Source of the DNA: Rhizobium mongolense subsp. loessense | Lineage (GTDB): Bacteria > Pseudomonadota > Alphaproteobacteria > Rhizobiales > Rhizobiaceae | Direction of reading: 5' to 3' | DNA: 64,000 bases | NCBI RefSeq assembly: GCF_900099775.1 | Contig: NZ_FMTM01000015.1 | Span: forward strand, 1 to 64,000 | Shown: piece by piece, positions 9,056 to 16,453 of the stretch | Position numbering within the stretch: the first letter of the stretch is position 1 | Layout: each line of letters starts with the position of its first letter | The notes under the pieces: generated by a model | What the model saw: the letters and a program-made list of their open reading frames with translations, nothing else | Told to the model about the DNA's origin: nothing | Databases searched by the model: none | Made by a program: the position numbers and the translations under genes

Positions 9056-9075
9056 CCATAGTTATGTTATATAAG
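9056..9075. promoter_or_regulatory. Candidate IclR-family operator, copy 2
   Basis: CCATAGTTATGTTATA matches the element at 2984-2999 in 14 of 16 positions and continues as TAAG. It falls just downstream of the predicted start point of the promoter at 9086-9113 and about 25 bases before the binding-protein gene. A repressor bound here would block transcript initiation or early elongation. The regulator assignment is inferred. Confidence 0.4.
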
Positions 9076-9085
9076 TCTTTATAAT

Positions 9086-9113
9086 AGAATATCGGCCATA
9101 GTGGTCCTGTCAA
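9086..9113 (-). promoter_or_regulatory. Predicted sigma70-type promoter of the 9033-3875 operon
   Basis: On the minus strand TTGACA (9113-9108) is followed after 16 bases by TATTCT (9091-9086), a good match to the vegetative consensus. The region is much more A/T-rich than its surroundings. It would start transcription near 9078, giving a leader of about 45 bases. Confidence 0.5.
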
Positions 9114-9146
9114 CCGGGAATGTGGACCTATGCGCAGAAATCAGAA

Positions 9147-9174
9147 GGCGCGCTAAGGGCTGGTGCTGCGCGCC
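9147..9174 (-). terminator. Probable terminator hairpin after the ECF sigma gene
   Basis: There is a perfect 7-bp inverted repeat, GGCGCGC and GCGCGCC, with a 14-base loop, 18 bases beyond the stop of the sigma-factor gene. On the minus strand it is followed by TTCTGATTTCTG. It would separate the sigma gene from the transporter promoter downstream. Confidence 0.4.
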
Positions 9175-9192
9175 GTCGTAAGCCGGGCTGAC

Positions 9193-10068
9193 CTATCGGT
9201 CGAACAGGCGGTATTTGATCCGCTCGATATGATCCGGATCGGCGATCGCCTCGATCGTGGCGATCTTCTCGCCATCGAAACCGATTTTGACGACGATGCG
9301 CAGTTGATCCTGGATGCGAACGATGAAACCGAGGCCGCCGTCTACGAAAGCCGGCAGCGCGCCGCGCGCCCTCCCGTCGAATGTCGTTGCAACCGCCTGC
9401 GCGCCACGCAGTGCGCCGGCATGTCCGAAACGAGCGGCCGTCGCGTCAGGCGCGAAGACAACATCGGGATGAAGAACAGCAAGCAACGCCTGGAAATTGC
9501 CGTCGCGCGAGGCGGCGAGGAACGCCCGGACGACCTCTTTCTTGTGCTCGATGCCGGCCTCGGGCGCCTCGGTCGTCCCCTGCACGCGGCGGCGGGCACG
9601 GCTTGCGAGCTGGCGGGTTGCTTCCGGTGTGCGGCCGATGACCGGCGCAATCTCGTCAAAGGGCAGATCGAACATGTCATGCAGGACAAAGGCGACACGC
9701 TCTGCCGGCGCAAGCTGTTCCAGCACGACGAGCAGCGCGACGCCGATGGAGTCCGCCAGCACGATCTCCCGCTCGGGGTCGGCGGACTTCGCGGTATCGG
9801 CGATCTTTTCGTGCACCGGCGGATCGAGCGGTTCTTCGCGCCGGGATTTCCTGGAGCGCAGCATATCGAGGCAGATGCGCGCCACGACCGTCGTCAGCCA
9901 GCCGCCGAGATTGCCAACCTCGCTGGTGTCCGAGCGGCCGAACCTGAGCCATGCCTCCTGCACCGCATCCTCCGCCTCCGCACGCGAGCCGAGCATGCGG
10001 TAGGCGACAGTCTTCAGATGCGCGCGGTTGGCCTCGAATTCGTCCGCCAGAAGTTTTTTCTCGTCCAT
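9193..10068 (-). CDS. ECF sigma factor with SnoaL-like C-terminal domain (SigJ/ECF41-like)
   Basis: This is a 291-residue alternative sigma factor. Region 2 is seen as LKTVAYRMLGSRAEAEDAVQEAWLRF (19-43) with WLTTVVARICLDMLRSRKSRREE. Region 4 is LAPAERVAFVLHDMFDLPFDEIAPVIGRTPEATRQLASRARRRV (119-162). Residues 173-285 form a SnoaL/NTF2-like domain ending near ADPDHIERI. Fused-domain sigma factors of the ECF41 type use that domain instead of an anti-sigma factor, and are often next to carboxymuconolactone decarboxylase, oxidoreductase or epimerase genes, as here. The WLPEP linker motif of classical ECF41 is not apparent, so it may belong to a sister group. It probably activates its own promoter and the divergent AhpD-like gene. 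Confidence 0.88.
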   Translation of the reverse strand: MDEKKLLADEFEANRAHLKTVAYRMLGSRAEAEDAVQEAWLRFGRSDTSEVGNLGGWLTTVVARICLDMLRSRKSRREEPLDPPVHEKIADTAKSADPEREIVLADSIGVALLVVLEQLAPAERVAFVLHDMFDLPFDEIAPVIGRTPEATRQLASRARRRVQGTTEAPEAGIEHKKEVVRAFLAASRDGNFQALLAVLHPDVVFAPDATAARFGHAGALRGAQAVATTFDGRARGALPAFVDGGLGFIVRIQDQLRIVVKIGFDGEKIATIEAIADPDHIERIKYRLFDR

Positions 10069-10104
10069 CGGTCACATTCCTTCATCGCGTTACGTCACCA
10101 CCAT

Positions 10105-10151
10105 GACGAACGAATTCCGGCCGATGTGACAGACAAGCGGCCGGCGGCGTC
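10105..10151. promoter_or_regulatory. Symmetrical divergent ECF41-type promoter pair
   Basis: The heptamer at 10125-10131 reads TGTGACA on plus and TGTCACA on minus. On minus, TGTCACA is followed after exactly 16 bases by CGTC (10108-10105), then the sigma gene. On plus, TGTGACA is followed after exactly 16 bases by CGTC (10148-10151), then the AhpD-like gene. TGTCACA and CGTC are, from memory, the -35 and -10 elements reported for ECF41 sigma factors. The palindromic -35 box would be shared by both directions. Confidence 0.6.
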
Positions 10152-10180
10152 ATTCGTTGAAACATCGCAGGAGACATATC

Positions 10181-10639
10181 ATGCAATCGAGAATGGGAAA
10201 TCCGGCCGTCGTCATCCCCGAAGCCATGCAGGCGCTGCTCGCTTTCGGGAATATTGCTCAAAAGTGCGGCCTTTCGCCAAAGCTGCTCGAGCTCGTCAAC
10301 CTGCGCGCCAGCCAGATCAACGGCTGCGGCGTCTGCGTCGACGGTCATCCGCGCATCGCCCGCAGGCTCGGAGAGACCGATGAACGCCTCTTTGCCGTTT
10401 CCGCCTGGCGTGAGACGCCTTACTTCAGCCCGGCAGAACGCGCGGCCCTGGCGCTGACCGAAGCCGTCACCCGCGTCAGCGACCGCGCCGATCCGGTGCC
10501 GGACGAAATCTGGGACGAGGCGGCACGCCATTACGACGCCAAGAGCCTTGCGGCCCTCGTGATCGCCATCGCCAACATTAATGTCTGGAATCGGCTGAAC
10601 GTCGCGACGCGCCAGATCGCCGGCGATTGGAAGCCCTGA
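10181..10639 (+). CDS. Carboxymuconolactone decarboxylase/AhpD-like family protein
   Basis: This is a small all-helical protein (152 aa from ATG 10181, with AGGAGA upstream). It carries the AhpD-type active-site pattern E37-x11-C49-G-V-C52-x3-H56 (ELVNLRASQINGCGVCVDGH), which indicates peroxidase or thiol-disulfide activity rather than decarboxylation. The rest (ETPYFSPAERAALALTEAVTRV, LVIAIANINVWNRLNV) is the usual conserved helix pair. It is the presumed target of the divergent sigma factor, with a promoter copy at 10125-10151. An oxidative or electrophile stress role is an inference from the family and its regulator. Confidence 0.9.
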   Translation: MQSRMGNPAVVIPEAMQALLAFGNIAQKCGLSPKLLELVNLRASQINGCGVCVDGHPRIARRLGETDERLFAVSAWRETPYFSPAERAALALTEAVTRVSDRADPVPDEIWDEAARHYDAKSLAALVIAIANINVWNRLNVATRQIAGDWKP

Positions 10640-10650
10640 GGCTTTCCTGT

Positions 10651-10675
10651 GGCCGCCGCTGTCGTCGCGGCGGCC
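10651..10675. terminator. Bidirectional terminator hairpin
   Basis: There is a perfect 9-bp stem, GGCCGCCGC and GCGGCGGCC, with a 7-base loop. It lies in the 53-base gap between the convergent AhpD-like gene and rhaI. It has no strong T-run on either side but is well placed to end both transcripts. Confidence 0.5.
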
Positions 10676-10692
10676 CCAACGCCCTGGGAGGC

Positions 10693-11985
10693 CTAGATGA
10701 TACCGCCGCCGCCAGCCACTGAAGCCGGACGTTCGGCGGAAACCTTTTTCCTGTAGCCGCTGGCGCGATAAGCAGCGACCGGATCAATGGCGCCGCCGGC
10801 GCGTCGACGCGCTTCGGCGAGGATCGGCTCGACGTCGGTGCGATACGCGCGCTTCAGCGTTTCCGCAGCCATCAGCGCATCATTTTCATTCTGATGGCAA
10901 GACAGCGCCTCGCGATCGACGATCAGGGCCTGCGCATAGGCGCGGCGGATTTCGTTTGCGCTATTGATAAGGCTTTCGATCGGGTCTGTGACATTATGCG
11001 ACTGATCGATCATGTGAGCCGGATGGAAGCCCTTCACCCCGCGATACTCGGCGTCGACCAGTTCATTGAAGACGAGGAACAGACGGTAAGGCTCGATTGC
11101 ACCGGCATCGAGGTCATCGTCACCATATTTCGAATCGTTGAAGTGGAAACCACCAAGCTTGCCAAACTGAATCAGCCTGGCCACGATCATCTCGATGTTG
11201 GTGTTCGGGGCATGATGACCGAGATCGACGAGGCACTGGGCTTTCGGCCCGAGTGTCTGCGCGATCAGATAGTTGGTGCCCCAGTCCTGCACGACGGTCG
11301 AATAGAAGGACGGCTCGTACATCTTGTGCTCGGAAAACAGCCGCCAGTCGTCGGGCAGCCCCTTGTAGATCTCCGCCATCGCTGCAAGATAGCGCTCGAA
11401 AGCCTTGGTAAAATTGCTCTGGCCAGGGAAATTCGAGCCGTCGCCGATCCAGACCGTCAGCGCTTTTGAGCCGAGCGCCTTGCCGATCTCGATGCATTCC
11501 AGATTGTGCTCGATGGCCTGCTGTCGCGTCGCGGCGTCCGTATGGCTGAGCGAGCCATATTTATAAGAGCGCTCCTGACCCGGCGCGTCCGAGAACGTGT
11601 TGGAATTCATTGCATCGAAGCTAAGGCCGAGCGCATCGCCTTTGGCCCTCAACTCACCGGCATCAGCCTTATCCCAGGGGATGTGCAGCGAAACGGTCGG
11701 CGTTGCCTGCGTCAGCTGATGAATGACGGCGCAGTCGTCCAGCTTGTCAAAGATGCCACGCGGTTCGCCGCTTCCGGGAAAGCGGGCAAAGCGCGTACCA
11801 CCCGTACCGACGCCCCAAGAAGGAACAGCCACGAAGAATGCTGCGACCTTCGTCGTAATGGCGTCGATATCAACGCCGCGGCGTCCAAGATTTGCGCCGA
11901 GCGCGTCGTAATCGGCCTTGAGAGCCGCCGCGCGCTTGGCATTTTCCTCGGCAATCAGATGCTGCGCAATCTTAAACTCGGCCAT
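10693..11985 (-). CDS. rhaI: L-rhamnose isomerase (rhizobial/Pseudomonas type)
   Basis: The product isomerises L-rhamnose to L-rhamnulose in the cytoplasm and belongs to the TIM-barrel sugar isomerase family. The 430-residue length fits the P. stutzeri/Rhizobium type rather than enterobacterial RhaA. Recognisable segments are AVPSWGVGTGGTRFARFPG, VSLHIPWDK, LTVWIGDGSNFPGQ, RLFSEHKMYEPSFYSTVVQDWGT (metal-binding Glu and His), CLVDLGHHAPNTNIE and GGFHFNDSKYGDDDLD. The start is ATG 11985 with GGAGG five bases upstream; an in-frame extension to 12012 has no ribosome site. It lies downstream of rhaD on the same strand, separated by 242 bases that hold an opposite-strand gene. Confidence 0.95.
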   Translation of the reverse strand: MAEFKIAQHLIAEENAKRAAALKADYDALGANLGRRGVDIDAITTKVAAFFVAVPSWGVGTGGTRFARFPGSGEPRGIFDKLDDCAVIHQLTQATPTVSLHIPWDKADAGELRAKGDALGLSFDAMNSNTFSDAPGQERSYKYGSLSHTDAATRQQAIEHNLECIEIGKALGSKALTVWIGDGSNFPGQSNFTKAFERYLAAMAEIYKGLPDDWRLFSEHKMYEPSFYSTVVQDWGTNYLIAQTLGPKAQCLVDLGHHAPNTNIEMIVARLIQFGKLGGFHFNDSKYGDDDLDAGAIEPYRLFLVFNELVDAEYRGVKGFHPAHMIDQSHNVTDPIESLINSANEIRRAYAQALIVDREALSCHQNENDALMAAETLKRAYRTDVEPILAEARRRAGGAIDPVAAYRASGYRKKVSAERPASVAGGGGII

Positions 11986-12065
11986 CAAATCCTCCCTGAA
12001 AACGCGAACCATAGGCCCTGTTCTGCGTTGTATTGCTTTATCTCTCAGCCACCAAAGAGGCGCTA

Positions 12066-12224
12066 GTGGACGTTATCCGCATCCTTCTCGCGATCATCCT
12101 GCCGCCACTCGGTGTCTTCCTGCAGGTCGGGCTCGGCCTGCATTTCTGGCTCAATATCCTACTGACGCTTTGCGGCTACCTGCCCGGGATCATCCACGCC
12201 ATTTGGGTGATCCTCCGGAAGTAG
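12066..12224 (+). CDS. Pmp3/YqaE family small membrane protein (UPF0057)
   Basis: This is a 52-residue protein with two hydrophobic helices: IRILLAIILPPLGVFLQVGL and FWLNILLTLCGYLPGIIHAIWVILRK. LPPLGVF and the LCGYLPGIIHAIWV hairpin are signatures of the Pmp3/YqaE family, linked in other organisms to membrane potential and salt or cold stress. The start is GTG 12066, with AAGAGG five bases upstream. It lies on the opposite strand between rhaD and rhaI, ending only three bases before the rhaD stop codon, so it is nested antisense inside the presumed rhaD-rhaI transcript. It has no obvious link to rhamnose use. Confidence 0.85.
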   Translation: MDVIRILLAIILPPLGVFLQVGLGLHFWLNILLTLCGYLPGIIHAIWVILRK

Positions 12225-12227
12225 ATC

Positions 12228-14324
12228 CTAGCGCGGGAAGCTCTGGGCGTTGCCGGCATCCACGTTGATGATGTTGCCGGTGGATTTCGCCGAAAGATCC
12301 GACGCGAGGAAATAGATCGCCTCGGCGATATCTTCGGGAAAGACGTTGAGCTTCAGCATCGAGCGCTTGCGGTAGTGTTCCTCCAGGTCGTCGACTTCGA
12401 TCTTCGAAGAAGCCGCACGCTGTTCGCGCCACTCGCCGTTCCAGATCTTCGAGCCGCGCAGCACCGCATCCGGATTCACGGTGTTCACGCGAATGCCTGC
12501 TTCTGCCCCCTCCAGCGCCAGGCAACGGGCCAAATGGATCTCCGCAGCCTTCGCTGTGCAATAGGCAGCCGCATTCGGCGAGGAGGCAAGGCCGTTCTTG
12601 GAGGCGACGAAGACCACGTTGCCGCCGAGGTTCTGACGGCGGAACAGGCGGAAGGCTTCGCGCGAAACCAGGAAATAGCCGGTCGTCAGAATATCGATAT
12701 TCTTATTCCACATCGAAAGCTCGGTGTTTTCGATGGGCGCTGAAGACGCAATACCGGCGTTCGAAACGAGTATGTCGATGCCGCCGAACTCGACGCAGGA
12801 TTCGGCAAAGGACGAGACCACGGCATCTTCCTTGGTGACGTCGAGCTTCACGCTGCGTACCGCATCGGCACCGTACGTCTTCACAAAATCGGCTTGCGTC
12901 GCCTCCAGTGCCGGCTGATCGATATCGGCAAGCACCACGCAGGCACCCTCGCCTACCAGACGGGCCGCCGTCGCACGGCCGATACCGCCGGCACCGCCTG
13001 TGACAAAGGCCACCTTGCCGGCAAGGCTCTTCGGCTTCGGCATGCGCTGCAGCTTTGCCTCTTCCAAGAGCCAGTATTCAATATCGAAGGCTTCCTGTTC
13101 AGGCAGACCCTGATATTCGGAGACCGTCGAGGAACCGCGCATCACGTTGATGGCGTTGACGTAAAATTCGCTCGCGATGCGGGCCGTTGCCTTGTCGCGG
13201 GCAAAGGACAGCATGCCGACGCCGGGGATGAGGAAAATGACCGGATTGGCATCTCGCATCGCCGGTGAATTGCCGTGCTTGCAGTCATTGTAATAGCGCG
13301 CGTAATCGACACGATAGTCTTCCAGCGCCTTGTCGAGACCGGCAACGATCGCCCCTACGTCCGGTTTTGCCGGGTCGAAGTCGAGGATCAGTGGGCGGAT
13401 CTTGGTACGCAGGAAGTGGTCCGGGCAGCTGGTACCAAGCGCGCCGAGCGAGCGGAGATCCTTCGAGTTGACAAATTCGAGTACGCCTTCCTGATCGTCG
13501 AAATGGCCAAGCTTGCGCTCCTGCTTGCCGATCCGCCCGCGGATTTCCGGCATCAGGCGGGCAGCGATGGCCCGGCGTTCAGCCACCGGCAGGCTTTGGG
13601 TCGCCTGGCCGCCGAAGATCTTCTTGCCTTCGGTCTGCTGGGCGAACCATTCGATGGCCTTGTTGATAATGGCGAGCGTCAGCTCGTAGCAGGCCCTGGC
13701 GTCGTTCGCCCAGGTGAAAAGGCCGTGGCTCTCGAGGACGACACCCTTGGCATCCGGGTTCGCCTTGACGAATGCTTCAAGATCGAGACCGAGCTGGAAG
13801 CCGGGGCGGCGCCAGGGCAGCCAGCCGATTTCCTCGCCAAAGACCTGCTTCGTCAGTTCCCTGGAATTCTTGGCTGCAGCGATCGCGATGATGGCGTCCG
13901 GATGCATGTGGTCGACATGCGTGAAGGGCACAAATCCATGCAGCGGCGTGTCGATCGAGGCGGCGCGGGAATTCAGATTGAAGGTGCAATGCGGCAAAAA
14001 GCCGACCATGCGATCTTCGTCTTCGACGCCCTTATAAATGCTCTTAAGCGAATCAAGCTTGTCCTGATAAAGCGTCGCAAAGCCGTCGAGCTTAATGGTC
14101 CCGACATCGCCGCCAGAGCCCTTGACCCAAAGAACCTTGACCTTCTCGCCGGTCAGTGGATCCGTTTCCATCACCTTCGCCGAAGTATTGCCACCGCCGT
14201 AATTGGTGATGCGCTTGTCAGCGCCAAGGAGGTTCGAGCGGTAAAGCAGCTTGCCGGGTTCATCGAGCCCTGCTGCGTAAGAATCATCCCAACGGTTCTC
14301 AAGAAGCCGGACGGTGGCCGCCAT
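12228..14324 (-). CDS. rhaD: Bifunctional rhamnulose-1-phosphate aldolase / alcohol (lactaldehyde) dehydrogenase
   Basis: This is a two-domain enzyme of 698 aa. Residues 1-430 are a class II aldolase/adducin-type domain with zinc-binding THVDHMHPDA (H139, H141) that splits L-rhamnulose-1-phosphate into dihydroxyacetone phosphate and L-lactaldehyde. Residues 432-698 are a short-chain dehydrogenase with TGGAGGIG (441-448), S574, Y587 and K591 (YCTAK), which would oxidise or reduce the lactaldehyde. The start is ATG 14324 with GGAGG five bases before it; the extension to 14414 runs through the regulatory repeat and is rejected. It is divergent from rhaR. The fused architecture is the known rhizobial RhaD. 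Confidence 0.95.
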   Translation of the reverse strand: MAATVRLLENRWDDSYAAGLDEPGKLLYRSNLLGADKRITNYGGGNTSAKVMETDPLTGEKVKVLWVKGSGGDVGTIKLDGFATLYQDKLDSLKSIYKGVEDEDRMVGFLPHCTFNLNSRAASIDTPLHGFVPFTHVDHMHPDAIIAIAAAKNSRELTKQVFGEEIGWLPWRRPGFQLGLDLEAFVKANPDAKGVVLESHGLFTWANDARACYELTLAIINKAIEWFAQQTEGKKIFGGQATQSLPVAERRAIAARLMPEIRGRIGKQERKLGHFDDQEGVLEFVNSKDLRSLGALGTSCPDHFLRTKIRPLILDFDPAKPDVGAIVAGLDKALEDYRVDYARYYNDCKHGNSPAMRDANPVIFLIPGVGMLSFARDKATARIASEFYVNAINVMRGSSTVSEYQGLPEQEAFDIEYWLLEEAKLQRMPKPKSLAGKVAFVTGGAGGIGRATAARLVGEGACVVLADIDQPALEATQADFVKTYGADAVRSVKLDVTKEDAVVSSFAESCVEFGGIDILVSNAGIASSAPIENTELSMWNKNIDILTTGYFLVSREAFRLFRRQNLGGNVVFVASKNGLASSPNAAAYCTAKAAEIHLARCLALEGAEAGIRVNTVNPDAVLRGSKIWNGEWREQRAASSKIEVDDLEEHYRKRSMLKLNVFPEDIAEAIYFLASDLSAKSTGNIINVDAGNAQSFPR

Positions 14325-14404
14325 GTCATCCTCCCTTGTGTGTCTTAGGCGCAGCCGAAAGCCACGCTGTATCCTGTGATGATATCGCTCATCAAAATGC
14401 ATAT

Positions 14405-14477
14405 TGTCAATCAAAAACCATCAAAAACAATTATTGTGCAGCGCAGTATGAGATTTTTTGATCGTTTTTGATTGACA
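14405..14477. promoter_or_regulatory. rhaD/rhaR divergent promoter with large inverted repeat (candidate RhaR operators)
   Basis: The 23-base arm at 14405-14427 (TGTCAATCAAAAAC, then CATCAAAAA) is matched by the reverse complement of 14455-14477 at 22 of 23 positions. Each arm contains two ATCAAAAA units and one TTGACA: minus-strand TTGACA at 14410-14405 towards rhaD, plus-strand TTGACA at 14472-14477 towards rhaR. The operator units therefore adjoin both -35 boxes. DeoR regulators often bind such short A/T-rich repeats, so RhaR is the likely ligand. Confidence 0.6.
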
Positions 14478-14521
14478 GCTTTTAACGGATACGAAATAAA
14501 TACGGACAGGGGAGGAGCCAA

Positions 14522-15334
14522 ATGCACGAACGCGAACGCCATCGCATCATCCTGAGCGCTGTCCAGGAAAAGTCGGTCGTCACGATCCAGGATATTGCTG
14601 AGCTCACCGAAGCTTCCGAGGCCACGATCCGGCGTGACATCGCGGCTCTCCATGTGCAGGGCAAGATCCGGCGGGTGCGCGGCGGCGCAGAAGCCGTCCA
14701 TCCGCCGCAGCTCGGCAATCTTGCGGGGCGTCCCTTCAGAGTTTCAGAATCAGTCAATATCGATAAAAAACGCGCAATTGCGCGTGCCGCCGTGGATCTG
14801 TGCGACCCGGGCGATGCGATCATCATCAATGGCGGCACGACGACGTTTCAGATGGTCCACTTCATGTCGGCGCACCGCATGCAGGTCATGACCAATTCGT
14901 TCGCGATCGCCGAACATCTGGTAAAACATTCCAAGAATACGGTGACGGTGCCGGGCGGTGTGATCTACCGTGAACAGAGCCTCATTCTGTCGCCCTTCGA
15001 CAACGACGCCATCCGCAATTTCTATGCACGCCGCTTTTTCATCGGAGCCCAGGGCGTCGGCCCGCTCGGCATCATGGAAGCCGACGCGCAGATCATTCAA
15101 AGCGAACAGAAGCTGATGCATCAGGCCGACGAACTCGTCGTGATGGTCGATTCCAGCAAATTCCGCCGTCGGTCGAGCCTCATTCTGTGCCCGCTCGACC
15201 GTGTTTCGGCGATCATCACCGACGACGGCATTCAGGAAGATTCCGTCAGGATGATCGAGGATGCAGGCATCAAGCTCGTCGTCGCGAGCGCTGGCCTGCA
15301 ATCGGCAAAGGAGGATTCCTCGTCGGTCGCCTGA
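14522..15334 (+). CDS. rhaR: DeoR-family transcriptional regulator of rhamnose catabolism
   Basis: This is a 270-residue DeoR-type repressor. The N-terminal helix-turn-helix (IILSAVQEKSVVTIQDIAELTEASEATIRRDIAALHVQGKIRRVRGGAE, residues 9-57) is followed by the DeoR sensor domain related to sugar-phosphate isomerases (INGGTTTFQMVHFM, VTVPGGVIYREQSLI, FFIGAQGVG, ADELVVMVDSSKF). GGGGAGGAG lies just before the ATG. It is the first gene of the rhaRSTPQUK run and divergent from rhaD, as in Rhizobium leguminosarum. Sugar-phosphate effectors are usual for this family; here the effector is unknown. Confidence 0.93.
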   Translation: MHERERHRIILSAVQEKSVVTIQDIAELTEASEATIRRDIAALHVQGKIRRVRGGAEAVHPPQLGNLAGRPFRVSESVNIDKKRAIARAAVDLCDPGDAIIINGGTTTFQMVHFMSAHRMQVMTNSFAIAEHLVKHSKNTVTVPGGVIYREQSLILSPFDNDAIRNFYARRFFIGAQGVGPLGIMEADAQIIQSEQKLMHQADELVVMVDSSKFRRRSSLILCPLDRVSAIITDDGIQEDSVRMIEDAGIKLVVASAGLQSAKEDSSSVA

Positions 15335-15384
15335 GAGCGCCGGCCAGGTGTAGTTAGTCTCAATCAACGTGGGAGGATGAAAGC

Positions 15385-16380
15385 ATGAAACTCGCAAAGA
15401 AGCTCGCGGTGGGCGTTGCACTCGCCGTCGCCATGCTGGCAGGCACGGCCAGTGCTGCCGACATGAAGATCGGCCTCGTCGTCAAGTCACTCGGCAACGG
15501 ATTTTTCGACGCGGCCAACAAGGGCGCCCAGGAAGCCGCCAAGGAGCTCGGCGGCGTCGAAGTGATCTATACCGGCCCGACCTCGACGACGGCCGAAGGC
15601 CAGATTGAAGTCATCAATTCGCTGATCGCACAGGGCGTCGATGCCATCGCGATTTCGGCGAACGACCCGGACGCAGTCGTTCCGGCTTTGAAGAAGGCGA
15701 CCCAGCGCGGCATCAAGGTCATTTCCTGGGATTCCGGTGTTGCTCCTGAAGGCCGCATCCTGCAGCTCAACCCGTCGTCCAACGAACTGATCGGCAAGAT
15801 GTGCCTGACCCTTGCGAAAAATCACCTCGACGGCGGCAAGGGTGATTTCGCGATCCTTTCGGCAACGACCACCTCGACGAACCAGAACATCTGGATCGAT
15901 CAGATGAAGAAGCAGCTCAAGGACTTCCCCGGCCTGAACCTCGTCACCACCGTTTACGGCGACGACCTTTCCGACAAGTCCTACCGCGAAGCCGAAGGCC
16001 TCTTGAAGTCCAACCCGAATGTGAAGGTCATCGTCGCTCCGACGACGGTCGGCGTTCTGGCGGCATCCAAGGTCGTCGAAGACAAGGGCCTCGTCGGTAA
16101 GGTCTATGTCACGGGTCTCGGCCTGCCGTCCGAAATGGCCGGTGCGATCAAGTCGGGCGCCACGAAGGAATTCGCCATCTGGAACCCGATCGACCTCGGC
16201 TATTCGGCCGCGCAGATCGCCTATCGCCTCGTCAAGGGTGAAACTGACGGCAAACCGGGCAGCGAGATTGAAACCGGGCGTATGGGCAAGATCAAGGTTG
16301 GCGACAACGGCGAGGCCGCCATGGCAGATCCCTTCGTCTATAACGCTTCAAATATCGACCAGTTCTCCAAGGTCTTCTGA
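15385..16380 (+). CDS. rhaS: Rhamnose ABC transporter, periplasmic binding protein
   Basis: This is a 331-residue class B (RbsB-like, Peripla_BP_4) sugar-binding protein. The signal peptide MKLAKKLAVGVALAVAMLAGTASA is followed by the mature start ADMKIGLVVKSLGNGFFDAANKGAQEAA. VIYTGPTSTTAEGQIEVINSLIAQGVDAIAISANDPDAV and GVLAASKVVEDKGL are standard for the autoinducer-2/rhamnose-binding subgroup. GGGAGG lies upstream of the ATG. The gene follows rhaR by 50 bases and precedes the ATPase gene, with a strong hairpin in between that may raise its relative expression. Confidence 0.95.
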   Translation: MKLAKKLAVGVALAVAMLAGTASAADMKIGLVVKSLGNGFFDAANKGAQEAAKELGGVEVIYTGPTSTTAEGQIEVINSLIAQGVDAIAISANDPDAVVPALKKATQRGIKVISWDSGVAPEGRILQLNPSSNELIGKMCLTLAKNHLDGGKGDFAILSATTTSTNQNIWIDQMKKQLKDFPGLNLVTTVYGDDLSDKSYREAEGLLKSNPNVKVIVAPTTVGVLAASKVVEDKGLVGKVYVTGLGLPSEMAGAIKSGATKEFAIWNPIDLGYSAAQIAYRLVKGETDGKPGSEIETGRMGKIKVGDNGEAAMADPFVYNASNIDQFSKVF

Positions 16381-16401
16381 TCTGAACCATCACGCATAAA
16401 G

Positions 16402-16424
16402 CCCGGCGGCCTTGGGCCGCCGGG
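16402..16424 (+). terminator. Intra-operon hairpin between rhaS and rhaT
   Basis: There is a perfect 10-bp stem, CCCGGCGGCC and GGCCGCCGGG, with loop TTG, followed by ATTTCTC. It starts 22 bases after the binding-protein stop. Such hairpins commonly protect or partly terminate transcripts so that the periplasmic protein is made in excess over the membrane parts. Confidence 0.65.
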
Positions 16425-16453
16425 ATTTCTCATTCGACACCGGTAAGGCGCTG

